From Alectryocaccomicrobium faecavium (lineage in GTDB: Bacteria > Bacillota > Clostridia > Christensenellales > Aristaeellaceae), in assembly GCA_018713425.1 (NCBI GenBank), contig DVOT01000027.1:1-5661 (forward strand): a stretch of 5,661 nucleotides of DNA, given 5' to 3'. The notes beneath the pieces were generated by a model. The model had not been told where the DNA came from. It saw nothing but the letters and a program-made list of their open reading frames with translations, and did no database searches. The position numbers were made by a program, and so were the translations under genes. Within the stretch, counting starts at the first letter, position 1. The number at the start of each line of letters is the position of its first letter. This document shows positions 1 to 5,294 of this stretch, in pieces.

Positions 1-2091
1 GGCGCGGCCCAGCGCAAGGACAGCGTGAGCGTGAAGCTGACCGTGGGCCGCAGTTCTTCCTCGGACGGCACTGCCCGGCCCGAGGCTTCGGCCACGCCTG
101 CCGCCACGCCCATCCCGGTGCAAGCGCCCTCCGTGCGCACCACGCTGACGGGCGCTATGAGCGGCAACCAGGCGGGCGATACCGTGGCGTTCCAGCTGCG
201 CTATAGCCTGATCAGCGGCGAGGCCACCGGTTTCTCCGGCTCGCTGAGCTACGATTACAACCTGATGGAGGTTTCCCGCATTTCCTTCGTCATTCCCAGC
301 GACTGGACGTATTCGGCGGATCAATCCTCTTTCACCATCACCAAAACCGGCATTGCCCCGGCCATGAACAGCGCCTCTGAGGAAATTGTGGTGAACATCC
401 TGATGACGCTCAAGACCGCGGCTTCCAGCGCGCCACTGCTCACCATCAACAACATGCGCGCCACGGACACCCAGTGGGGCCAGCATCCGCTCAACGACGC
501 GAGCGCCATCGCCAGCACGGGCACGCCCAGCTTCACCGCGGCCATGAGCGCCATTGGCGACGCGGAACCCGGCGCGTATGTGGACATCGCTTTGGACTTC
601 ACGCCCATGGGCGGCGCGTTCCAGGGCTTTATGGGCGTGCTGGAATACGACGAGACCAAGCTGTCCTATGTGAGCGCGCAGGCGCCCGCAGGCTGGACAG
701 TGCTGGCGCAGGGTAGCCAGATTGGCGTGGCCAGCCAGGAAAATATGGCCTTCATGAACGAAACCATCCGCATGACGCTACGCTTCTTCGTGAGCTCTTC
801 GGAAGTGGCCCGCGGGGACACCATCCCCATCACACTCAGCGGCATTACGGGCCAGGGCATCACCGGCAGCCAGGATCTAAGCGCATACCAGTTTTCCGCG
901 CCGGACGTGGCATTTAGCCTTGCCATCAGCGCAGCCACGCCCAGTTTCAGCGCAGCGGCCAGCGCGGACACGCGCCGCACGCTGCCCGGTTCCAGCGTGA
1001 TCTGCTCGTTGGAATTCACCTCCACGGCGGGCCACCTGGCGGGCTTCTCCATGGATTATTCCCTCTCGGAAGGTCTCTCCCTGGTGAACGTGGTGAACGA
1101 CCGCGGCTGGAATATGACCTACGAAGGCAACAAACTGCGCGTGTATACCGATGCGATGAATGCCATCAACCGCGATGAATCGGTGCGTGTGGACTTCTAT
1201 TGCAACGTGAGCGCGGCTGCGCCCTATGGCAGCACGCTACAGGTGGAAACCGGCACCATCACGGGCGTTTCCCACCTGGGCGAAACCATGACGAGCGAAG
1301 CCGTGAACGCCGGCGTGCTGGTGCAGGCGGCCTTTGTGAACCAAAAGACCAGCGATTACGATTTCACCAGCGAAATCAGCGCCAGCGTGAGCAATATGAA
1401 CGAGCTGATGGTGGCTGGCAAGAATTATAGCACGGCGCTCAAGGACAAGCTGGGCGCGGCCGTGGGCTACAACGTGTGCGTTGCCGATATGGGCAACGGC
1501 GTGAACGTGCTCGCGCTCGACGCACTGGCCAACGCGACCGTGTTCGAATACCGCCAGCTCTCCCTCACCATGGAGCAGATCAACCAGCTCAACGAGGATG
1601 GCATCGGCTTCCTGGCGTTGGCCGTGGACGGCGGCATCCTGATGGTCAATTTGGACACGATCCTCAGCCGCAGCACGCGCGAGGCGCTGGAAGCGGCGGA
1701 ATACGACCTGGATAAGGCCAGCCTCGTGCTCAGCGTGGAACCTGTGACCGAAGCCAATATGACCATCAGCGAATCCCAGCTGCTGGCCGCCCAGCAGACG
1801 GTTTCCGAACCCTATCGCTTCAATGCCTACATTACGGACGGCGCGATGCAATATAGCGCCAACCAGATTGGCGGCGCGGCCTTCGTGCTGTTCTCACTGG
1901 AAGACGTGTATCTGACCCGCTCGCTGGAAGGCGTGAGCTCGCTGTGCATCGTGAGCATCGATTCCACCACGCAGATGGTGGAAGAAAACGAAGCGCGCCG
2001 CTTGAGCGACCTCGTGCACAACGACCATGTGCGCCTGAGCGCCGTGGGCCAGTTCCAGGCGGACGCCATTTATGCCGCCGCCATCGGCTAG
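1..2091 (+). CDS. Large surface-type protein with three cohesin-like modules (5' partial)
   Basis: The frame is open from the first base, so this is the C-terminal 696 residues of a longer protein; a GTG at 25 is in frame but has no convincing ribosome site and is probably internal. In order it shows a Ser/Ala/Pro/Thr-rich linker (nt ~70-135), three modules of about 130 residues starting near nt 136, 523 and 937, and a C-terminal region of about 250 residues (nt ~1330-2088) that I do not recognise. The modules share a 'G-F-x-G-x-L-x-Y-D' strand followed by a 'P-x-x-W' or 'R-G-W' turn, a layout resembling cohesin-type beta-sandwiches of extracellular proteins. The two best-matching modules begin TPSFTAA and TPSFSAA. 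No transmembrane anchor, LPXTG motif, SLH or dockerin repeat is visible at the C terminus, so export and anchoring must be decided by the missing N terminus. Function is unknown: adhesin, scaffold or S-layer-associated protein are all possible. The cohesin-like call is pattern recognition only. Confidence 0.75.
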   Translation, partial: GAAQRKDSVSVKLTVGRSSSSDGTARPEASATPAATPIPVQAPSVRTTLTGAMSGNQAGDTVAFQLRYSLISGEATGFSGSLSYDYNLMEVSRISFVIPSDWTYSADQSSFTITKTGIAPAMNSASEEIVVNILMTLKTAASSAPLLTINNMRATDTQWGQHPLNDASAIASTGTPSFTAAMSAIGDAEPGAYVDIALDFTPMGGAFQGFMGVLEYDETKLSYVSAQAPAGWTVLAQGSQIGVASQENMAFMNETIRMTLRFFVSSSEVARGDTIPITLSGITGQGITGSQDLSAYQFSAPDVAFSLAISAATPSFSAAASADTRRTLPGSSVICSLEFTSTAGHLAGFSMDYSLSEGLSLVNVVNDRGWNMTYEGNKLRVYTDAMNAINRDESVRVDFYCNVSAAAPYGSTLQVETGTITGVSHLGETMTSEAVNAGVLVQAAFVNQKTSDYDFTSEISASVSNMNELMVAGKNYSTALKDKLGAAVGYNVCVADMGNGVNVLALDALANATVFEYRQLSLTMEQINQLNEDGIGFLALAVDGGILMVNLDTILSRSTREALEAAEYDLDKASLVLSVEPVTEANMTISESQLLAAQQTVSEPYRFNAYITDGAMQYSANQIGGAAFVLFSLEDVYLTRSLEGVSSLCIVSIDSTTQMVEENEARRLSDLVHNDHVRLSAVGQFQADAIYAAAIG
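136..1329 (+). repeat. Three tandem cohesin-like protein modules
   Basis: Three consecutive segments of about 129, 138 and 131 codons align by eye. Module 1 has GFSGSLSYDYNLMEV then PSDWTY; module 2 has GFMGVLEYDETKLSYV then PAGWTV; module 3 has GFSMDYSLSEGLSLV then DRGWNM. Modules 2 and 3 open with almost the same words (TPSFTAA, TPSFSAA). Module 3 is the most diverged and lacks the YD pair in its usual place. The similarity is at protein level; the DNA has drifted, so this is an old duplication rather than a recent one. Confidence 0.6.
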
Positions 2092-2096
2092 GAACC

Positions 2097-2789
2097 ATGT
2101 GGAAAATTGCCGTATTTGATCCAGACCCTCCCTTCGCCCAGCGCCTGGCGGCAAGAATTGGCGCGCTGTTCTCCCAGGAGAACAGCGCGCTTTCCTGCGC
2201 CGTGGAATGCTTCGCCTCGCTTTCGGCCTTGTGCGCGCGCGCGAAGGAGTTTGACCTGGCTTTTTTGGCGGAGCCGCAGGCCAGCGCGCCCGCCGTGCGC
2301 CGCGCCGCGCCGGAAATCGAAATCGCCTTCGTGCCGCACGCCAGCTTTCCCGTGCAGGAACTGCTGTGGACGCGCCCGCTGGGCTGCGTCGCCGCCCCGC
2401 ACGACGACGCGCAATTGCTATCCGTGCTCAAAACGTTCTGGCAATACCACGGGCAGGACGCCACTTTCTTCATCGTGGAAACCCGCCGCCAGCTCTTGCA
2501 CATCCGGCACGAGGAAATCCTCTATTTCGAAAGCCGGGGCAAATCCGTCTATCCGCACACCCTCTCCGGCGCGGCGGAAAGCTTCCCCGCGCGGCTGGAC
2601 GTGGTGGCGGCCCGGCTCGCGCCCTACCGCTATGTGCGCTGCCACCAGAGCTATCTCGCGAACCTACGGCACGTGCGCCAACTGAATAAAGTCACCCATC
2701 AACTGACGCTTTCCAGCGGCGCGACCATCCCCATCAGCAAGCAATACTATGCGCAGGTGATCGAGTGCCTGCGCGCCGACCGCGCATAA
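2097..2789 (+). CDS. LytTR-family transcriptional regulator with degenerate receiver domain
   Basis: This 230-residue protein has the two-domain layout of LytR/AgrA-type response regulators. Residues ~124-225 form a LytTR DNA-binding domain: FFIVETRRQLLHI, then EEILYFESRGKSV, then YRYVRCHQSYLANL and a closing ATIPISKQYY strand, all typical of the family. Residues 1-~115 have a receiver-like shape (start WKIAVFDPD), but the phosphoacceptor Asp expected in 'FDLxFLD' is Ala58 (FDLAFLAEP). The usual Thr/Ser on strand 4 is Pro80, and the Lys before the conserved Pro is Ala100. It therefore probably works without phosphorylation. The ATG at 2097 is chosen because the first beta strand follows at once. 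It lies 5 nt after the upstream stop with only a short AGGAA close by, so translational coupling to the surface-protein gene is likely. No histidine kinase gene is present in the window. A striking palindrome lies inside the coding region at 2161-2190. Confidence 0.85.
   Translation: MWKIAVFDPDPPFAQRLAARIGALFSQENSALSCAVECFASLSALCARAKEFDLAFLAEPQASAPAVRRAAPEIEIAFVPHASFPVQELLWTRPLGCVAAPHDDAQLLSVLKTFWQYHGQDATFFIVETRRQLLHIRHEEILYFESRGKSVYPHTLSGAAESFPARLDVVAARLAPYRYVRCHQSYLANLRHVRQLNKVTHQLTLSSGATIPISKQYYAQVIECLRADRA
2161..2190 (+). repeat. Perfect 30-nt palindrome inside the LytTR regulator gene
   Basis: The left arm GCGCGCTGTTCTCC is followed by CA and then the exact reverse complement GGAGAACAGCGCGC. 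As RNA this would fold into a stem of about 13 bp with a 4-nt loop, followed by TTTCCT. It covers codons 22-31 of the regulator and lies about 65 nt after its start codon. It could be a transcription pause or attenuator, a translational brake, or a dyad operator bound by a regulator; the sequence alone does not decide. Confidence 0.8.
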
Positions 2790-2822
2790 GCACCCCTTGC
2801 CTCGCCGCGGCATATCGTGGAA

Positions 2823-2851
2823 TGTGGCCCCATCCTGCGCCGGTGGCCACA
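2823..2851 (+). repeat. 7-bp inverted repeat in the leader of the NlpC/P60 gene
   Basis: TGTGGCC (2823-2829) and GGCCACA (2845-2851) are exact reverse complements separated by 15 nt, in the gap between the LytTR gene and the peptidase gene, 11 nt upstream of the latter's Shine-Dalgarno run. It may be a weak hairpin or a protein-binding dyad. I see no convincing promoter in this 84-nt gap, so the peptidase gene may be read from upstream. Confidence 0.35.
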
Positions 2852-2873
2852 GACGATGTGCGGGAGGAAACGT

Positions 2874-3575
2874 ATGGGATTGCTGAACGAATGGTTGGAT
2901 TATCTCGAGCAATGGGTGGGACGCGGCGCGTATGTCTACGGCGCGCAGGGACAGCGCGCAAACGAAGTGGGCAACGTGAAGGCCTGGATCGAGCGCAAAT
3001 CCAAAAGCCGCAAAACCGCCAAGCGCGCCTGGTCGTTTTACCAGCAATTGACCGAAGAACTGGAGCCCAGCGAAGTGCGGTTTTTTGATTGTTCCGGCCT
3101 CGCCATGTGGTTTTTCCAGGATTTGAAACGCGTTACCAAAAGCGACGCCAGCGCGAACGGCCTGTGGCGCGGCTGCACAGCGCTGAAAAAATCCGCCTTA
3201 AAACCCGGCGATTTCACATTTATTGATACCGACGGGCGCAAAACGCACGTGGGCTATGTGGCCCGCAATGGGCAGGTGGTGGAAGCGCGCGCCAGCGGTT
3301 ACGGCGTGGAAATGCTGCCCCTGAACGCCCGGCCCTGGACGCATTTTGGCCGCAGCAAGTGGCTGAAAAGCGAAATCGAAAGCGAAGCGCCTCTGCCCGA
3401 TGTGCCGGCGGACGCGAAACGCACCGTGGAAGAATGGCAAAAAATCCTTTTGCTGTGGGATCCCAACTGTTTGCCCACCTTTGGCGCGGACGGCAAATAT
3501 GGCGATGAAACCGACGCCGCCCTGCGCGCGATGATCGAGGACGCGGAAGCCTTCCGCCGGGCAAACGGACGCTAA
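2874..3575 (+). CDS. NlpC/P60 (C40) cell-wall peptidase with peptidoglycan-binding-like C-terminus
   Basis: This 233-residue protein probably cleaves peptidoglycan stem peptides. It shows the NlpC/P60 signature: YVYG (20-23), the catalytic cysteine in FFDCSGLAMW (Cys73), the catalytic histidine in KTHVGYV (His125), and a polar third residue, probably Glu137 in VVEA where many members have His. KPGDFTFI (110-117) is the usual strand before the histidine. Residues ~183-226 (VEEWQKIL, then FGADGKYGDETDAALRAM) resemble a PG_binding_1 helical domain. About 45 Lys/Arg-rich residues (27-~69) separate YVYG from DCSG, an insertion I associate with phage-lysin-like C40 enzymes of Clostridia, as is the SANGLWRGC segment (93-101). 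No signal peptide is present. The start at 2874 is preferred over the in-frame ATG at 2817 because GGGAGG (2862-2867) sits 6 nt upstream and the domain begins directly. Autolysin or prophage remnant are both possible. Confidence 0.85.
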   Translation: MGLLNEWLDYLEQWVGRGAYVYGAQGQRANEVGNVKAWIERKSKSRKTAKRAWSFYQQLTEELEPSEVRFFDCSGLAMWFFQDLKRVTKSDASANGLWRGCTALKKSALKPGDFTFIDTDGRKTHVGYVARNGQVVEARASGYGVEMLPLNARPWTHFGRSKWLKSEIESEAPLPDVPADAKRTVEEWQKILLLWDPNCLPTFGADGKYGDETDAALRAMIEDAEAFRRANGR

Positions 3576-3580
3576 ACCAT

Positions 3581-3607
3581 GGGGCAGGGCCGCTTTGGCC
3601 CTGCCTC
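3581..3607 (+). terminator. Probable intrinsic terminator of the peptidase transcript
   Basis: GGCAGGGCC (3583-3591) pairs exactly with GGCCCTGCC (3597-3605) across the loop GCTTT, and the stem extends by a G-U and a G-C pair to 11 bp. It begins 5 nt after the stop codon of the peptidase gene. The downstream tract (TCAGTTTGTC) is only modestly T-rich, so termination may be incomplete. The right arm overlaps the left edge of the composite repeat element. Confidence 0.55.
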
Positions 3608-3757
3608 TCAGTTTGTCACTCCCTCCGTCGCGGCTGCGCCGCGCCACCTTACACAAAGGAGGCTCTGGGGCAGTGCTGTTTCCTACGGTTGTGCCGCTTC
3701 CCAAAAGGCTCCCCTGGTTCTAGGGGAGCTGTCGGCGCTAGCCGACTGAGGGGTGTC
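3604..3757. mobile_element. Composite inverted-repeat element, MITE-like
   Basis: Two related structured units face each other. The left unit, read on the - strand, ends GACGGAGGGAGTG...ACTGAGAGG. The right unit reads CTCCCCT-loop-AGGGGAG (3709-3728), then GTCGGC-GCTA-GCCGAC (3731-3746), then TGAGGGG. The outer ends CCTCTCAGT (3604-3612) and ACTGAGGGG (3745-3753) are inverted repeats matching at 8 of 9 positions. The left unit also has a GC hairpin (CGCGGC-TGC-GCCGCG, 3629-3643). Units of this pattern are, as far as I recall, dispersed many times in intergenic regions of gut Clostridia. No coding sequence is supported inside, and I could not identify a target-site duplication. The class assignment is inference. 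Confidence 0.5.
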
Positions 3758-3764
3758 TTTCATT

Positions 3765-3781
3765 CGCAACCCTTGGTTGCG
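3765..3781. other. Short hairpin between the repeat element and the XRE promoter
   Basis: CGCAACC (3765-3771) and GGTTGCG (3775-3781) form an exact 7-bp stem with a CTT loop. It lies just outside the composite element and 16 nt before the palindrome at the XRE promoter. It lacks a T-run on the + strand side, so a terminator role is weakly supported; it may simply be a further part of the repeat. Confidence 0.35.
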
Positions 3782-3796
3782 GCATTTCCAGCCCCG

Positions 3797-3816
3797 GGCG
3801 GTGGCGCGCAACCGCC
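3797..3816. promoter_or_regulatory. Near-perfect 20-bp palindrome, candidate operator of the XRE regulator
   Basis: The arms GGCGGT (3797-3802) and ACCGCC (3811-3816) flank a centre GGCGCGCA whose inner six bases GCGCGC, read from 3804, are themselves palindromic. Nine of the ten base pairs are symmetric. The site covers the -35 position of the promoter whose -10 is at 3825. XRE/Cro-type proteins commonly bind such dyads and repress their own gene, so autoregulation by the protein encoded next to it is the likely role. Confidence 0.5.
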
Positions 3817-3821
3817 GCGTG

Positions 3822-3830
3822 TGCTATACT
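3822..3830 (+). promoter_or_regulatory. Extended -10 promoter of the XRE regulator gene
   Basis: TGC followed by TATACT (3825-3830) forms an extended -10 element. The best-placed -35 hexamer, TGGCGC at 3802-3807 with a 17-bp spacer, is poor, which an extended -10 can offset. The predicted start of transcription is near 3837, giving a leader of about 25 nt before the regulator's start codon. Confidence 0.65.
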
Positions 3831-3861
3831 GAGTCCATCAAACCCACGGGAGGATATGAAT

Positions 3862-4410
3862 ATGGCATTTGCAGAAAATCTACTCAACGCGCGCAAACGC
3901 AAGGGACTATCGCAGGAAAAGCTGGCCGAAATGCTCCACGTATCCCGTCAGGCGGTTTCCAAATGGGAAACCGGAGAATCCACGCCAGACATGGACAACC
4001 TCATCCGCCTGCGCGAGGCGCTGGGCATTTCCCTGGATGCGCTTTTGTTAGAGGCGCCAGAAGAACCCGCCACAGAGGCCAAAGAGCCCGCCAGCGCGCC
4101 GGTTGCCCCAGCGCAACCAGGCAACGCCCGGCGCGCGAAACGCATATGGGGCGCGGCGCTGCTGGCGCTGGGCATGCTGGGCGTGCTCGTCATATGGATT
4201 CTTTCCACCATGCTGCCCACGGCTGTTCCCGTGCAAGCGGCCGGTTCCGCGCCCAACAGCTGGGAGGTATGGGACGAAATCGTGTATGAATTCGGGCCCT
4301 TTGTGCGGGCGCGGCGCTTGCAAGCGCTGCTGGCCGCGCTGGGCGCATGCGCGTTGGCGGGAGGGGGCTTGCTCATCGCCTCTGCGCGCAGGAACGCCCC
4401 CAAAGGCTAA
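3862..4410 (+). CDS. XRE-family HTH regulator with two membrane helices
   Basis: This 182-residue protein joins a DNA-binding head to a membrane tail. Residues 4-62 are a classic XRE/Cro-type helix-turn-helix (NARKRKGLSQEKLAEMLHVS, then RQAVSKWETGESTPD, then LIRLREALGISLDALL). A Pro/Ala/Glu-rich linker (64-94) leads to a hydrophobic helix at ~95-118 (start IWGAALLALG), a loop of about 35 residues with a WEVWDEIVYEFGPF stretch, and a second helix at ~153-174 (start LQALLAALG). Arg pairs next to both helices (90-91, 176-177) suggest that both termini are cytoplasmic and the loop outside. The start at 3862 is chosen over the in-frame ATG at 3856 because the GGGAGG run (3848-3853) is 8 nt from 3862 but only 2 nt from 3856. 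It probably binds its own promoter palindrome. The signal sensed and other targets are unknown. It is transcribed separately from the rpmH operon. Confidence 0.85.
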   Translation: MAFAENLLNARKRKGLSQEKLAEMLHVSRQAVSKWETGESTPDMDNLIRLREALGISLDALLLEAPEEPATEAKEPASAPVAPAQPGNARRAKRIWGAALLALGMLGVLVIWILSTMLPTAVPVQAAGSAPNSWEVWDEIVYEFGPFVRARRLQALLAALGACALAGGGLLIASARRNAPKG

Positions 4411-4468
4411 ATTTCCGGCTTTTTCCCGTGAAATGGCCGCGTTTGCTATAGATTTATTGTAAACGTGC

Positions 4469-4497
4469 TTGACAAGCCCCGGCGCATTCGGTATAAT
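4469..4497 (+). promoter_or_regulatory. Consensus sigma-A promoter of the rpmH operon
   Basis: TTGACA (4469-4474) and TATAAT (4492-4497) match the housekeeping consensus at all twelve positions with the optimal 17-bp spacer, as expected for a highly expressed ribosomal protein gene. Transcription should start near 4504, giving a leader of about 66 nt. The leader contains one weak hairpin (CCGCC at 4517-4521 with GGCGG at 4528-4532) followed by an A-rich run and the ribosome site. Confidence 0.93.
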
Positions 4498-4569
4498 GTG
4501 AAGGCTATGCGCGATTCCGCCCTCAGCGGCGGTTCAAGAAAAAGGAAGATCAAAGAAGGAGTGTTTCGC

Positions 4570-4704
4570 ATGTATCGCACGTACCAGCCGAAAAAGCGCC
4601 AGAGGAGCAAGGTCCACGGTTTCCGTCAGCGTATGAAGACCAAGAGCGGCAGGAATGTGCTGCGCGCCCGCCGTCTGCGCGGCCGCAAGGTGCTTTCCGC
4701 ATAA
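4570..4704 (+). CDS. rpmH: 50S ribosomal protein L34
   Basis: The 44-residue, very basic product is a full-length L34, a small protein of the large ribosomal subunit. The family signature is plain: an aromatic N-terminus with TYQPKKRQRSKVHGFRQRM and a C-terminus with LRARRLRGRKVLSA. AAGGAG (4556-4561) sits 8 nt before the ATG and fixes the start. It is the first gene of the conserved rpmH-rnpA-yidD-yidC operon and is read from the perfect promoter at 4469-4497. In this arrangement a ribosomal protein, the RNase P protein and the membrane insertion machinery are co-expressed. Confidence 0.97.
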   Translation: MYRTYQPKKRQRSKVHGFRQRMKTKSGRNVLRARRLRGRKVLSA

Positions 4705-4707
4705 ACA

Positions 4708-5067
4708 ATGCCCACTTGTAGGCATCCCCTCGCGCTCGGGCGGCAATATTCGCTGGGGAGCAATCGCCAGCATCAGCATGTCTACCGGCGGGGCAAGTCC
4801 CATCCCGGCAGGCATCTGGTGCTGATTTATCTCAAAGGGCGCGAACTGAAAATCGGCGTGTCCGCTTCGGCGAAGGTGGGCAACGCCGTCACGCGCAACC
4901 GTTTGCGCCGCTATATGCGCGAGGACTTTCGTCAGATGAAAAACCAGTTGAAGAGCGGGCGGTATATCCTGATCGCCCGCACGAGCGCGGCGGCCGCCGG
5001 GCATGAGGCGCTCCGCCGTGATTTGCGCGCCATTGTGGAACGCGCAAATTTGTTGCGCGCGCAATGA
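4708..5067 (+). CDS. rnpA: Ribonuclease P protein component
   Basis: The 119-residue basic protein is the protein subunit of RNase P, which with the catalytic RNA (rnpB, not in this window) removes the 5' leader from precursor tRNAs. The family hallmark is present: KVGNAVTRNRLRRYMREDFR (56-75) with the RNR motif at 63-65, preceded by the strand LKIGVSASAKVG and followed by YILIARTSA. YRRGKS (26-31) matches the conserved region before the central strands. The ATG at 4708 lies 3 nt after the rpmH stop with no Shine-Dalgarno sequence, and no better in-frame start exists before the first conserved strand. Translation is therefore probably coupled to rpmH, although only an unusually Cys/His-containing N-terminus (MPTCRHP) precedes the domain. 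It overlaps yidD by 4 nt. Confidence 0.95.
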   Translation: MPTCRHPLALGRQYSLGSNRQHQHVYRRGKSHPGRHLVLIYLKGRELKIGVSASAKVGNAVTRNRLRRYMREDFRQMKNQLKSGRYILIARTSAAAAGHEALRRDLRAIVERANLLRAQ

Positions 5068-5079
5068 AGCGCGCATTGC
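5041..5079 (+). other. Paired hairpins at the rnpA/yidD junction
   Basis: CGCGCAA (5041-5047) pairs with TTGCGCG (5053-5059) over a 5-nt loop just upstream of the yidD start. GCAATG (5061-5066), which contains the yidD ATG at 5064, pairs with CATTGC (5074-5079). The second hairpin could hide the start codon until ribosomes finishing rnpA open it. This fits the absence of a ribosome-binding site for yidD but is inference. Confidence 0.35.
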
Positions 5080-5294
5080 TTGCGCTGATCCGCTTCTATC
5101 AGCGCCAGATCAGTCCCTTATTCCCCCCGTGCTGCCGCTTTACGCCGACCTGCTCGCAGTACGCCCTGGAAGCCATCCAGGTGCATGGCGCGGCCAAGGG
5201 AGTATTTCTCGCGTTGAAACGCATTTTGCGTTGCAATCCGCTTTTCCCGGGCGGATACGATCCGGTTCCGCCGCGCAAAGGAGGAAATGAATGA
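5064..5294 (+). CDS. yidD: Membrane protein insertion efficiency factor YidD
   Basis: The 76-residue product matches the YidD family along its full length. Visible hallmarks are RFYQRQISPLFPPCCRF (10-26), PTCSQYALEAI (28-38) with His41-Gly42, and RCNPLFPGGYDPVPP (56-70), including conserved Cys24, Cys30 and Cys57. YidD is a small membrane-associated protein thought to help YidC-dependent insertion of inner-membrane proteins. The ATG overlaps the rnpA stop as ATGA, with no Shine-Dalgarno sequence upstream, so translation is probably coupled to rnpA. It in turn overlaps yidC by 4 nt. Gene order and product length are normal for the family. Confidence 0.95.
   Translation: MKRALLALIRFYQRQISPLFPPCCRFTPTCSQYALEAIQVHGAAKGVFLALKRILRCNPLFPGGYDPVPPRKGGNE

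Noticed and set aside
1237..1851. Long open frame on the - strand (204 codons) opposite the surface-protein gene
   Set aside because: Its product is His/Ala/Gly/Val-rich with no recognisable domain, and it lies antisense to a convincing gene; GC-rich codon bias commonly creates such frames.
1832..2503. Long open frame on the - strand (223 codons) across the surface-protein and LytTR genes
   Set aside because: The translation is Arg/Ser/Ala-rich and low in structure, with no ribosome site; the + strand gene has clear LytTR motifs.
2790..2873. LytTR binding sites or a promoter upstream of the peptidase gene
   Set aside because: I found no pair of repeats fitting the LytTR consensus and no convincing -35/-10 pair; only a 7-bp inverted repeat is present.
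3081..3086. Run of six T before the catalytic Cys codon of the peptidase, considered as a slippage site
   Set aside because: The run encodes two Phe common before DCSG, the frame is intact, and no alternative product makes sense.
3198..3704. Open frame on the - strand covering the peptidase 3' end, terminator and repeat
   Set aside because: It crosses a terminator hairpin and a non-coding repeat, and its product resembles no family.
3753..4289. Open + strand frame over the XRE gene
   Set aside because: It is out of frame with the clear HTH protein, and its translation is Arg/Gly/His-rich noise.
4441..4465. AT-rich patch with TTATTGTAA, considered as a DnaA box or origin
   Set aside because: It matches the DnaA box TTATCCACA at only about five of nine positions, stands alone, and is better explained as the region upstream of the rpmH promoter.
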